Source: CAZXCQ01 sp964639275 (GTDB taxonomy: Bacteria; Desulfobacterota; DSM-4660; Desulfatiglandales; Desulfatiglandaceae). From it: DNA of 7,911 nucleotides. The stretch is from contig CAZXCQ010000291.1 in NCBI GenBank assembly GCA_964639275.1, positions 1 to 7,911 on the forward strand. Reading direction: 5' to 3'. The notes under the pieces were generated by a model. It was not told where the DNA came from. It saw nothing but the letters and a program-made list of their open reading frames with translations, and did not search any database. The position numbers and the translations under genes were made by a program. Shown one piece after another: positions 1-7,472 of the stretch (within the stretch, counting starts at the first letter, position 1; each line of letters opens with the position of its first letter).

Positions 1-414
1 CTGCCCTCAAATCGCCCCGACATCCTGAGCCCCGAAAAGACCTGGAAAAGTCTGATAATTCATCAAATTATACAGACGGTCATAATTGTATGCGCAAAAT
101 GCATTGAATAACAGGTAATAATACTACCTCCAGGGATGGATTATGCGCAATTATTTATTTATGACCGCGTGTATAACAGGCGTCCCTCACTTTACTTTTG
201 TATTCAATTCTAATTGGTCCAGCCGTTGCTCTATGAATGCCTCCAAAAGCATTTATGAAACATTGCATTGTCACATTTCAAGGCCTTACCCCATTCCCCT
301 CCCTGGATTTAGGGACCTCACTAAATTTGATGAATTGAAGAGGCTAAAGCCCTGCTCGATTTCTGATTTCAAGGCTCCTGCCCCGCAAAAGATCCTCTGA
401 AACAGGTGTTGATT
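1..414. other. No supported gene; AT-rich flank beyond the truncated enolase-like gene
   Basis: I see no convincing gene here. An 85-codon plus-strand frame (143-400) has no ribosome binding site and reads like random low-complexity protein. On the minus strand, the frame of the neighbouring enolase-like gene stays open past its stop for about 42 codons (to a TAA at 286-288). The residues do not resemble the missing enolase C-terminus, so the flank looks like unrelated sequence joined to the broken gene. A small hairpin, AGGTA/TACCT, lies at 114-130, and TATGCGCAA occurs twice (near 89 and 142). No function is evident for either. Confidence 0.5.
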
Positions 415-1167
415 TCAGCACGGAAAAAGCAAATGAGACCACCGCATAAAGGGCTCACCCATCAGAGGCGGTGTCGGGTCTACTTTTGACTCTTTTAAAA
501 ATTCTACATGAGCCAAGAGCAGACCCCTATTCAGGGGTTCTTCCATCCAGTCGATGGCATTGGCCTTGCGTGCCTTTGCGAAATCCACCGTGCGCCGGAG
601 ATCCCAGGGCGGGATCTTGTCAACGATGCTGACAGGCCATCCCTGGTTTGCGTCAACCCCCAGGGAAAGACCATGGCCCACACCTTTTCTGATCACCTCA
701 ATGTGCCTGATATCTTCCTTCAGGTCCCTGTTTCTGACCCTCAGCTTTACCGTCCTGAACCGCTTATCCATCAATGCATCCAACTCATCAACCCTCTTTT
801 CAGGCTCATGCATCTCCCCGGTGGAACAGTAGACCTCGACTGGTCTCGCCTTCTCACCCAGCAACTCATAAACGGGCCTTCCCTGATCTTTTCCGATGAT
901 ATCCCAGCAAGCAGGCTCGATCCAGAAGTTCCTCCATTCCAGGAACCCAACCTGTTTCAAGAGGCCCTGGATCCCTTCGATATGAGTCGGATCGGCACCC
1001 AAGAGATACCCCCCGATCAGGTCACCTAGCCCCTGTCTCTTATTTCCCATGGCAGCCCCGGCAGGGTACCCTTCAATCCCATCGTCAGTTACGAGCTTGA
1101 TCAGGGTAAACCTATTGTGCGTTTGAGGATAGCCAGGGATCCATGTGGGCCAGAAAATGGGCCGCAA
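415..1167 (-). pseudogene. Mandelate racemase/enolase-superfamily protein, truncated at both ends
   Basis: About 250 residues match the core of the mandelate racemase/muconate cycloisomerase branch of the enolase superfamily, which abstracts a proton next to a carboxylate using a Mg2+-bound enolate. Visible motifs, counted from the TTG at 1165-1167, are RPIFWPTW near the start and the capping-domain text WRNFWIEPACWDIIGK (79-93). The barrel then shows a KLR catalytic-lysine strand (141-143), VDANQGW with metal ligand D172, WMEEPL (E209/E210), and MGEP with a likely third ligand, E238. Family members are usually about 370-400 residues. Here roughly 25 N-terminal residues are absent: a TGA lies seven codons upstream of the TTG, and only the TTG could serve as a start. 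The last ~120 residues, carrying the His/Asp catalytic dyad, are replaced by a short unrelated tail. No ribosome binding site fits the TTG. I infer a non-functional remnant; the family is clear, the substrate is not. Confidence 0.8.
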
Positions 1168-1172
1168 CTGAA

Positions 1173-1196
1173 AACCTCTAAACCCTCAAACCTTTA
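1173..1196. repeat. Three imperfect 8-nt tandem units at the broken enolase N-terminus
   Basis: AACCTCTA, AACCCTCA and AACCTTTA follow each other directly. They sit just outside the point where the enolase-like reading frame loses its homology, so they may mark a rearrangement junction. The array is short and could be chance. Confidence 0.4.
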
Positions 1197-1211
1197 TGTG
1201 TATTTTATTGT

Positions 1212-1241
1212 TTGCATTTCTTGCTAGGCAGTCTCTAAAAT
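1212..1241 (+). promoter_or_regulatory. Candidate sigma-70 promoter for the quinone-oxidoreductase-like gene
   Basis: TTGCAT (1212-1217) and TAAAAT (1236-1241) are separated by 18 bp in the AT-rich gap ahead of the gene. The -10 matches five of six consensus bases and the -35 three of six. Transcription would begin near 1248, giving a short leader that contains the strong ribosome binding site. Confidence 0.4.
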
Positions 1242-1260
1242 ACGGTGACACTGAATCAAA

Positions 1261-1266
1261 GGAGGA
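1261..1266 (+). promoter_or_regulatory. Strong Shine-Dalgarno site deciding the start at 1274
   Basis: The run AAAGGAGGAAGG ends a few bases before the ATG at 1274. Together with the family-typical N-terminus MRAVLV, it settles the start against the upstream in-frame ATG at 1196. Confidence 0.85.
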
Positions 1267-1273
1267 AGGGTCC

Positions 1274-2278
1274 ATGAGAGCAGTGCTCGTAAAGGAGTTT
1301 ACAGATTTCAAAAACCTGACCCTCGAGGATGTCCCGCCTCCGCAATTAGACGAGGGCCAGGTCCGCGTGGATGTACGCGCAAGCGGCGTAAGCTTTGCCC
1401 TTAGCCTTTGGGTATCCCGCCGGTATCAGGTCAAGCCGCCCCTGCCCTTTGTCCCGGGCACCGAGGTCTCAGGGGTGATTATGGAGGTTGCTCCTGATGT
1501 CACCACGTTTTCCCCAGGTGATCGGGTGGCCGCAGCCCTTGACTGGGGAGGTATGGCAGAGGAAGCGGTCGCCCATGCGGTGAATGTCTATCCCATTCCT
1601 GACGATATGGATTTCGCCGAGGCAATATCCCTCACCCATTCCTATGGCACGACCTGCGCAGCGCTCACCTGGCCCAACCTCCTGAAGCTTCAGCCTGGTG
1701 AGACTTTGCTGGTGCACGGCTCTGCCGGTGGAATAGGCCTTGCCACGGTGGAGATCGGAAAGCTCCTCGGAGCTACAGTCATCGGGACTGCCGGAAATGA
1801 GGAAAAGATGACTGCTGCCAGAGATCACGGGGCGGATCACGTTATCAATTATATGAAGCAGGACTTCCGCCGTAAGGTACTTGAAATCACCGGCGGACTA
1901 GGAGCCGATGTCATCATGGATCCGGTCGGGGGTCACGTGTTCGAAGAGTCCCTTCGGTCCATTGCGCCGGAGGGACGCATCATGCCGGTGGGGTTTGCCA
2001 GCGGAAAAATCCCTCAGATTCCCGCAAACATCCTTCTGGTAAAAAATGTCACTGTCTGCGGCCTCAATTTCGGCTATTTCTTGGGGTGGGGCCCAATGGG
2101 CGTACGAAGAGAAAGCGAGCCCAGCGTCCGGTCTATCATGGAAAGGCTCTGCCTCTGGTATGAGGAGAGAAAGATTCGCCCCCACATCTCACACCGCTTT
2201 CACTTAGAGGAATTCCAGGAGGCCATGAGCACGGTGCTCGAACGCAGGTCAATAGGGCGAGTGGCCCTGGTCCAGTGA
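1274..2278 (+). CDS. Zinc-independent MDR oxidoreductase, NADPH:quinone reductase-like
   Basis: This is a 334-residue medium-chain dehydrogenase/reductase of the quinone oxidoreductase type. These are soluble enzymes that move hydride from NAD(P)H to quinones or activated enones/enoyl thioesters. The N-terminal GroES-like domain carries PGTEVSGVI (61-69) and PGDRVAA (81-87). The Rossmann fold carries HGSAGGIGLA (148-157), the variant dinucleotide loop of this family, followed by a GNEEK segment (174-178) where NADPH-binding members contact the phosphate. The catalytic-zinc Cys is absent (ASGVSF, 37-41 region), as are the four structural-zinc cysteines, so the enzyme is zinc-free. The start is set by a very strong AAAGGAGG site a few bases before the ATG; the in-frame ATG at 1196 would add 26 unfamily-like residues. 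The length is normal and the frame intact. It is transcribed away from the broken enolase-like gene and has its own candidate promoter. The exact substrate cannot be read from sequence. Confidence 0.9.
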   Translation: MRAVLVKEFTDFKNLTLEDVPPPQLDEGQVRVDVRASGVSFALSLWVSRRYQVKPPLPFVPGTEVSGVIMEVAPDVTTFSPGDRVAAALDWGGMAEEAVAHAVNVYPIPDDMDFAEAISLTHSYGTTCAALTWPNLLKLQPGETLLVHGSAGGIGLATVEIGKLLGATVIGTAGNEEKMTAARDHGADHVINYMKQDFRRKVLEITGGLGADVIMDPVGGHVFEESLRSIAPEGRIMPVGFASGKIPQIPANILLVKNVTVCGLNFGYFLGWGPMGVRRESEPSVRSIMERLCLWYEERKIRPHISHRFHLEEFQEAMSTVLERRSIGRVALVQ

Positions 2279-2402
2279 AGATTACAGTGAAATGACTCGA
2301 TACCCGACAGGACCTGACTATGGCTGCATCCATGTCTCTGCCGCTTCACTTGAACCCGAACGGCCTTGCCTGCCGTATGCAAGTCATAGGTCGGCCTGCG
2401 GT

Positions 2403-2431
2403 TTGACACAGGACCACATTTTTCTTATACT
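2403..2431 (+). promoter_or_regulatory. Near-consensus sigma-70 promoter for the cyclase/ATPase gene
   Basis: A perfect -35 box TTGACA (2403-2408) and a -10 box TATACT (2426-2431, five of six) are separated by exactly 17 bp. Transcription should start about 2437-2439, leaving a leader of about 65 nt before the ATG at 2503. This is the best promoter in the window. I see no clear operator palindrome overlapping it. Confidence 0.75.
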
Positions 2432-2489
2432 TTATTGTATTAGAAAAAAACCATCCTTTTGTCTACCGAATAGACCTTTCTTTGGACCT

Positions 2490-2495
2490 GGAAGG
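2490..2495 (+). promoter_or_regulatory. Ribosome binding site GGAAGG deciding the start at 2503
   Basis: GGAAGG lies seven bases ahead of the ATG at 2503. The frame is also open from a TTG at 2482, but that start has no ribosome binding site and would add seven residues ahead of the zinc-ribbon cysteines, so ATG 2503 is preferred. Confidence 0.7.
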
Positions 2496-2502
2496 CTCAA
2501 AT

Positions 2503-5500
2503 ATGAAATGCCTGAAATGCCAGTTTGAGAACCCGGAAGGCATGAAATTTTGCGGTGAATGCGGAGCAAAGCTGGAAAAAATCTGCCCTGACTGCAATTT
2601 TTCAAACCCCCCCAATTTCAAATTTTGCGGTGAATGCGGTTTTGATCTGGCAAGGCCAAAGGGGACCCCCCCTAGGGTTGATTTAGATCAAGAATCGTTC
2701 GCCCCTGAAAGTGCAGCGCCTGAGATTTCGCCTACCCCTGAAGCAATTGAAGGAGAGAGAAAATATGTCACCGCCCTCTTCTCGGACATGTCCGGATATA
2801 CTGCCATGTCAGAGAGGCTTGACCCAGAAGAGGTTAAAGAGATCACGACTCGAATCTTCGGTGAAATCTCTAAGATCGTCAACAAATACGATGGGTTCAT
2901 CGAAAAATTCATCGGGGATGCAGTAATGGCCATTTTCGGTATTCCAAAGGCGCACGAAGATGATCCCATAAGGGCCATCAGGGCTGCCAGAGAAATACAC
3001 GATCTGATCAAGGCCATAAGTCCTGAGCTCGAAGAAAAGATAGGGAAGCCCCTCACCATGCATACCGGCATCAATACCGGTATTGTGGTGACAGGTGAGG
3101 TCAACTTGGAGAGAGGGACACACGGGGTTGCAGGGGATACCATCAATGTGGCGGCCCGGTTGAGTGGTCTGGCAGAAGCAGATCAAGTCATCGTCGGACC
3201 GGATACATATCACCAGGCTGAAGGCTATTTTGCCTTTGAGGCCTTGGAACCGACCAGGGTCAAAGGAAAGCAAGAGCCTATTCAGATTCATAAGGTTCTA
3301 TCCCCAAAAGAGCAGCCCAGTACAACCCACCGTCACCACGGCTTGAGGGCTGACTTAATCGGACGGAAAGTGGAGTTGGCTCAACTCGGGGAAGCGGCCG
3401 AACGGCTCCGACAGGGAAAAGGTGCGATCTTTTCAATCTGCGGTGAGACCGGCATAGGAAAGACCAGGCTCATAGAGGAGTTTAGGGCCACCTTGGATCT
3501 TGACGAGATTCAATGGATGGACGGACAGGCCTACGCCTATTCTCAGAACATTCCCTATTTTCCCCTGATTGACCTGTTTAATCGGGGATTTCAGATTAAG
3601 GAAGGCGATGCTCCCCAAAGGGTCAGGGAGAAGATTGAGTCAGGTGTCGAATCACTGGTCGGGAAAAGAGGGGATGTCATACCTTACATGGGAAGCCTCT
3701 ATGCCCTCAGCTATCCTGAGATAGAGGAGGTTAGCCCAGAGTTCTGGAAGTCCGGGCTCCGAGAGGCTATCCATGTAATTCTTTCGGCTCTGGCCCAGAG
3801 TAGGCCGACAATCATCTGTCTGGAGGATCTTCACTGGGCAGATCCCTCCTCTGTGGACTTGCTGCGGTTCGTGTTATTAGAATTCAGGTTTCCGGCCTTG
3901 TTTATCTGTGTGTACAGACCGACCATCAGTCTGTTTACAAGCCATCAATTAAGGGGTCTGAGGGCGGAATATCAGGAAATCCAACTTAATGATCTGTCAT
4001 TATCAGAAGTGCAAATGATGCTGGAGTCACTTCTCAAGGCCAAAGATATCCCCAAGGATCTCTTGAAGTTTATCCAGAAAAGTGTGGGAGGCAATCCTTT
4101 TTATCTGGAAGAGGTCATCAATGCCTTGATTGAGGCCGGCGCCTTGACCCGTGACAATGGGAAATGGAGCCTAAACCGGCCAATCAGCCAGATAGACATG
4201 CCTTCAACGATTCACGGGATCATCGCAGCAAGGCTCGATCATCTGGAGAACGAGTCAAAACGGGTCCTCCAGGAGGCGTCGGTCATAGGACGGACATTCC
4301 TCTATGAAATACTCAAGAATTGTACCAGTCTGAAGGAACAACTGGACAGGAATCTAACCGGGCTCGAGCGTCTTGATCTGATCCGCACCAGGTCCCTTCA
4401 GCCAGACTTGGAGTATATGTTTAAGAGCGCCTTGACGCAGGAAGTGGTTTATAACGGCCTTCTCAGAAAAGAGCGCCAGGGAATCCATGAGCGAATTGCC
4501 CTGGTAATGGAAAATTTATTCCGTAACCGGCTTCCTGAATTTTGCGAAACCTTGGCATTTCATTTCAAAGAAGGCCATTCCACCCTTAAGGCTGTCCGTT
4601 ATTTAATGAAATCTGGCGAGAAGAGTCTGGGAAGGTATGCAGTGGAGGAATCCCACCGGTATTTCAGGGAGGGATTTGACCTGCTGAAGGATAAGCCGGG
4701 CAGGACAAAGGATGAAGACGGACTTCTCATCGAACTCCTTATCAAATGGTCGTTGGTCTATTATTACCGCGGAGATTTCAGGGAGCAGGTGGATCTGCTG
4801 AGTGCACATAGGGATCTGGCAGAGTCACTGGATGACAAGGCCAGGCTTGGGATGTTCTATGCCTGGTACGGCTTTTCCATGTATTTCAGAGCGAGGTTAA
4901 AGGATTCCTATGAATATCTTCTTCGGGCACTTGAGCTTGGAGAGGAGACCAAAGACGATCAGGTAATCAGCTACGCCTGCACATGGCTTGCCTGGACCTG
5001 TGCGGAATTAGGCTCTCTGGAGGAAGCTATTCTTTACGGTGAGAGGGCCCAAGAGATATCCAAACATATCCCATCTGACCATTACCTATACTTTAAATCT
5101 TTGGGAGGAATCGGTTTAGCCTCTTTTTATAAGGGAGACAGGGCTAAGGCTTTGGAAGCAGGGACAGCCATTTTGGATTATGGCCAGAGGCATTCCAATA
5201 TAAGAAGCATGGTGATGGGCCATTTTGTCACAGGGCTTAGCTCTTTTGTGGATGGGGATTTCCAAGCATCCATTGATGCCTTTGGCAGAGGGATTCAAAC
5301 CGCAGCTGACCCATTTTATTCTCAATTTTCAAGGTTTTGCCTCGGATTAGGCAATGCCCGAAACGGTGAATTACAGGAAGCTGGAGAGGCCCTCCAGGAA
5401 GTTGCTTCCTATAGTCGGGATTTTGGCTGCGAGCTACTTGGAACTCCAACCCATGCATTGCTTGGGCTTGTTTCCATTGCCAAAGGCCAGATGGGACAAG

Positions 5501-5910
5501 GGTTAAAAATGATTGAAGAGACTCTACGCGCCTGCCATGAAAATCAGAGGAAATGGTGGCATCCGGTAATAGAGCATGCCCTGGGGCAGATCTATTTGCA
5601 GATTGTAGATAAATCAGCCAAGGTGAGTCTGAGCACGATGGCGAAAAATATCAGCTTTATAATGAAGAATGTCCCCTCAGCCGGCAAGAAGGCGGAAGAA
5701 CACTTCAATAGAGCCATTGAAGCAGCAAAAGAGATAGGGGCGCGTTTCACTCTGGGCCAGTCCTATCTGGATCTGGGTCGCCTCCACAAGGCAAGAGGCA
5801 GATCAGACAAGGCGCGGGACTGTTTTATAGAGGCCATTGAGATCCTTGAAGAGTGCCAATCGGAGGTCTTTCTGAAACAGGCAAGGGAGGCCCTCAGCTC
5901 ATTAGGATGA
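2503..5910 (+). CDS. Zinc-ribbon / class III adenylate cyclase / STAND-type ATPase / TPR signalling protein
   Basis: This is a 1135-residue multidomain regulator with no membrane segment or signal peptide, so it is cytoplasmic. Two zinc ribbons open it (C3, C6, C17, C20 and C28, C31, C42, C45). After a Pro-rich linker comes a class III nucleotide cyclase domain (about 85-266). It shows FSD with metal ligand D95, EKFIGDA with adenine-selecting K135 and second metal ligand D139, and GDTINVAARL with D212, N215 and R219. The Lys/Asp pair predicts ATP as substrate, giving cAMP. An ATPase module follows: Walker A GETGIGKT (314-321), then a Walker B-like strand IICLEDLHWAD (437-447), as in AfsR/MalT-type STAND proteins and predicted multi-domain ATPases. 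The remainder to the C-terminus, from about 690, is helical with TPR-like repeats. I infer that an effector or partner sensed by the TPR/ATPase part gates cyclase output. The protein has its own strong promoter and no operon partner. Confidence 0.92.
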   Translation: MKCLKCQFENPEGMKFCGECGAKLEKICPDCNFSNPPNFKFCGECGFDLARPKGTPPRVDLDQESFAPESAAPEISPTPEAIEGERKYVTALFSDMSGYTAMSERLDPEEVKEITTRIFGEISKIVNKYDGFIEKFIGDAVMAIFGIPKAHEDDPIRAIRAAREIHDLIKAISPELEEKIGKPLTMHTGINTGIVVTGEVNLERGTHGVAGDTINVAARLSGLAEADQVIVGPDTYHQAEGYFAFEALEPTRVKGKQEPIQIHKVLSPKEQPSTTHRHHGLRADLIGRKVELAQLGEAAERLRQGKGAIFSICGETGIGKTRLIEEFRATLDLDEIQWMDGQAYAYSQNIPYFPLIDLFNRGFQIKEGDAPQRVREKIESGVESLVGKRGDVIPYMGSLYALSYPEIEEVSPEFWKSGLREAIHVILSALAQSRPTIICLEDLHWADPSSVDLLRFVLLEFRFPALFICVYRPTISLFTSHQLRGLRAEYQEIQLNDLSLSEVQMMLESLLKAKDIPKDLLKFIQKSVGGNPFYLEEVINALIEAGALTRDNGKWSLNRPISQIDMPSTIHGIIAARLDHLENESKRVLQEASVIGRTFLYEILKNCTSLKEQLDRNLTGLERLDLIRTRSLQPDLEYMFKSALTQEVVYNGLLRKERQGIHERIALVMENLFRNRLPEFCETLAFHFKEGHSTLKAVRYLMKSGEKSLGRYAVEESHRYFREGFDLLKDKPGRTKDEDGLLIELLIKWSLVYYYRGDFREQVDLLSAHRDLAESLDDKARLGMFYAWYGFSMYFRARLKDSYEYLLRALELGEETKDDQVISYACTWLAWTCAELGSLEEAILYGERAQEISKHIPSDHYLYFKSLGGIGLASFYKGDRAKALEAGTAILDYGQRHSNIRSMVMGHFVTGLSSFVDGDFQASIDAFGRGIQTAADPFYSQFSRFCLGLGNARNGELQEAGEALQEVASYSRDFGCELLGTPTHALLGLVSIAKGQMGQGLKMIEETLRACHENQRKWWHPVIEHALGQIYLQIVDKSAKVSLSTMAKNISFIMKNVPSAGKKAEEHFNRAIEAAKEIGARFTLGQSYLDLGRLHKARGRSDKARDCFIEAIEILEECQSEVFLKQAREALSSLG
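2545..2639 (+). repeat. Exact 20-nt direct repeat encoding the duplicated zinc knuckle
   Basis: AAATTTTGCGGTGAATGCGG occurs at 2545-2564 and again at 2620-2639, exactly 25 codons apart. It encodes the second Cys pair (KFCGECG) of each zinc ribbon. Identity at the DNA level suggests recent duplication or gene conversion of the ribbon. Confidence 0.9.
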
Positions 5911-5916
5911 GAAGCA

Positions 5917-6006
5917 CTATTCCCTTTCCAGTCTCGCAAACATAGCCTTTATAATGTTTATGGCGGCATTTCGGTCGTTATGCCCCTTAGAAATGCGGTC
6001 AAACCT
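5917..6006 (-). pseudogene. C-terminal remnant of a TnpB/OrfB-like transposon protein
   Basis: About 27 codons of minus-strand frame end at a TAG (5917-5919) and contain DRNAAINI. This resembles the last RuvC motif (D-x-N-A-A-x-N-I) found near the C-terminus of IS200/IS605-type TnpB proteins; the preceding Cys4 zinc finger expected in TnpB is not present. Upstream, the frame meets a TGA after a few residues, so only the tail survives. The match is short and based on recall of the motif, so other origins are possible. Confidence 0.4.
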
Positions 6007-6017
6007 ACGGTTGACCG
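5996..6017. repeat. Short inverted repeat CGGTCAA/TTGACCG
   Basis: A 7-bp perfect stem with an 8-nt loop lies exactly where the two transposase remnants abut (stop of the rightward fragment at 6005-6007). It may be a vestigial element end. No T-run follows on either strand, so it is not an obvious terminator. Confidence 0.45.
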
Positions 6018-6163
6018 TTGTTCAGGGTCTTGACCAGTTTTTCAACTCGTAGCTTAATGCCCTTATCCCTGCTCATCTCATATTTGACTCTATCAATGAT
6101 ACTGCTAACTGTGCTGTTTTTGCTTATTCCAAAATCAAAAACTTTCCCTTCCGCCTTTAACAT
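6005..6163 (-). pseudogene. C-terminal fragment of a REP/IS200-like transposase with DnaA-like helix-turn-helix
   Basis: A 52-codon frame (ATG at 6161-6163, TAG at 6005-6007) reads FGISKNSTVSSIIDRVK followed by a charged helical tail ending KTLNNGQP. This strongly resembles the C-terminal Bac_DnaA_C-like helix-turn-helix seen on many Y1/REP-type transposases, where a glycine-isoleucine-serine turn precedes an S-x-V recognition helix. The catalytic HUH and Tyr part is missing, and upstream sequence in this frame has several stops by about 6190-6240. It is a different transposase type from the larger one at the right edge, which shows no such domain. A tiny stand-alone DNA-binding protein is an alternative, but there is no ribosome binding site of note. 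Confidence 0.5.
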
Positions 6164-6261
6164 CTCACCCCTCAGACGCAATGAAAATACTTAAAACCAA
6201 ACCTACAATATATATCATTTTGCCTAGATTTTCCATTTAATATCTTCTTATCTATAACGCA

Positions 6262-6303
6262 GCTTTTCAGCGGGCGCGGCTTTTTGCGCTCCGCTGCAAA
6301 AGC
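6262..6303. repeat. 42-nt near-perfect hairpin over the 3' end of the 166-residue gene
   Basis: GCTTTT-CAGCGG-GCGC pairs with GCGC-T-CCGCTG-C-AAAAGC across an 8-nt loop. This gives about 16 paired bases with two single-base bulges. It covers the last codons and the stop (6267-6269) of the minus-strand gene. No U-tract follows on the minus strand, so a classical intrinsic terminator is doubtful. It could be an RNA-stabilising stem or a REP-like palindrome. Confidence 0.6.
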
Positions 6304-6767
6304 CTAATTGGGTGATCTGTATCCGTTTTCTCTCTTTTCAAAGACCTTTCAATCATAAACAAGAATGTTGAAATATGTGTGCAGAGCCATTCCGTATCAT
6401 CATTGTCGAAGTCGTAGTGACTCAGTACATGATTGGCAATTCGCTTTCGAAATCCACAAGCCCTTTTTCCGACTTGAGCCTCTTCCCCTCTCGCTATAGA
6501 GCCAGCCATTTCCTGGATTGCATAGCCGGAATAGCTTGGAAGCCTATGTCCTGCCGCCTTCTCAGCGTCCATTAATGCTATTCCACAGAATAATGTACAA
6601 AACGAATGAGCTTGGGCACAACGAGGGTCCATGCCAACCCAATCAATTATTTCACAAAACTCCGGTTGCCGCCGATGCAGCATGGTTGTAACTGTTTTGC
6701 GTTTCTTTGCATTCATTTCTTGAACCCTATTTGATAAACTATGGAGGTCTCGAACTGCAAATAACAT
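6267..6767 (-). CDS. Unrecognised 166-residue cytoplasmic protein
   Basis: I do not recognise this family. The start is set by GAGGAG a suitable distance before the ATG at 6765-6767; the frame is open a further 54 codons upstream, but that part looks non-coding and overlaps the transposase boundary. The protein begins MLFAVRDLHSL and has a basic patch (KKRK, 21-24). It contains six cysteines (C38, C50, C57, C61, C104, C129) and several histidines, an acidic run DFDNDDTEW (119-127), and a basic tail ending SAKSRAR. It has no signal peptide or clear membrane helix. It is flanked on both sides by transposase remnants, ends inside a strong hairpin and is on the same strand as the mobile genes, so it may be transposon cargo or a resident gene trapped between insertions. 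The ribosome binding site and clean frame support a real gene, but the function is unknown. Confidence 0.55.
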   Translation of the reverse strand: MLFAVRDLHSLSNRVQEMNAKKRKTVTTMLHRRQPEFCEIIDWVGMDPRCAQAHSFCTLFCGIALMDAEKAAGHRLPSYSGYAIQEMAGSIARGEEAQVGKRACGFRKRIANHVLSHYDFDNDDTEWLCTHISTFLFMIERSLKREKTDTDHPIRLLQRSAKSRAR

Positions 6768-6918
6768 GTTATCATTCTCCTCGTTTTTTACCCACCCAGC
6801 GTAAAGCATAAGCTTCCGCGAAAAGTGGAGTGTAATCTGACTGAATAGTATACAACCATCTTTGCAGCACGGAGTTTCAAAAACGCGCCGAGTTTTCGCG
6901 AGCGCGATCTGGATCTGG

Positions 6919-6936
6919 GGTCGGACCAAACCAACC
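6919..6936. repeat. REP-like short palindrome just beyond the RAYT stop codon
   Basis: On the minus strand GGTTGG and CCGACC can pair around a 6-nt loop, and a nested GGTC-G-GACC also occurs (6919-6927). It lies 10-27 bases after the transposase stop. REP-associated transposases are typically flanked by such hairpins, so this is a candidate element end, although the stem is short. Confidence 0.35.
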
Positions 6937-7291
6937 TATTGATTTCTATTGAATACCATTCCAAAAATACGAGTTTTCAGCTGAGCCAATCACTTTGCGC
7001 CCTTTCGCACTAATACCGACTTTCTTTACTGTTGCCTCAATAAATTCTTTGGTTCCAACCGCTATGTTCTTCGACCACTTTTTGTCTCTTATTGGAATGC
7101 CCTGAGACAGTCTGGATTCGACCATTTCTTTGCACAATCTTTGTAGATCTTCAATATTTTTCTTTTGAAGCAATGATATCAGTTTTTCATAATCAATTAT
7201 GGCATACCGTCGCTTGGGATTCTGGATTTCATTGTACCCACAGAAAGGCCATTCCTTTGGATGATTCACAACACCGGCCCTAACCATATTT

Positions 7292-7304
7292 ACCCTGTTA
7301 AATA
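7292..7304. repeat. Terminal inverted repeat of the GIY-YIG element (gene 3' side)
   Basis: ACCCTGTTAAATA is the exact reverse complement of 7740-7752. On the minus strand it encodes the last residues (YLTG) and overlaps the stop codon of the GIY-YIG gene, tying the reading frame to the element boundary. Confidence 0.85.
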
Positions 7305-7467
7305 AGATTTGAGTCTCCTTTTTAGGAACATTTTGCCATGGTATGTTTTGAGGTATTTCTCTCTTCTGGTAGCGTCATCTTGGTGAAGACACGCTTCACA
7401 ATAAACAAGTCTGAGCGGCCTTCGGTCCCGTGTGGAATCCACTAACCCCTTGTTGTGCTGATCAAAT

Positions 7468-7472
7468 CTTAG
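7468..7472. repeat. Target site duplication CTTAG, left copy
   Basis: CTTAG directly abuts one end of the palindromic element and is repeated at 7650-7654 on the other side. One copy is needed to restore the GIY-YIG frame, which confirms it as the duplicated target. Confidence 0.85.

Noticed and set aside
143..400. 85-codon plus-strand reading frame
   Set aside because: No ribosome binding site, no recognisable motif, and residue make-up like random translation.
508..1029. 173-codon plus-strand reading frame
   Set aside because: Lies antisense to the enolase-like gene, whose minus-strand protein has clear superfamily motifs; this frame is its shadow.
1196..1273. Upstream ATG extension of the quinone-oxidoreductase-like gene
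   Set aside because: The extra 26 residues do not fit the family, and the strong ribosome binding site serves the ATG at 1274.
2482..2502. TTG start for the cyclase gene
   Set aside because: No ribosome binding site; ATG 2503 has GGAAGG at good spacing and places the zinc ribbon at the N-terminus.
6262..6303. Integron attC site after the 166-residue gene
   Set aside because: The bulged hairpin is suggestive, but no complementary RYYYAAC/GTTRRRY pair flanks it and no second site lies upstream of the gene.
6768..6929. 54-codon N-terminal extension of the orphan gene
   Set aside because: It begins in the transposase flank, has no ribosome binding site, and is superseded by the well-placed GAGGAG before ATG 6767.
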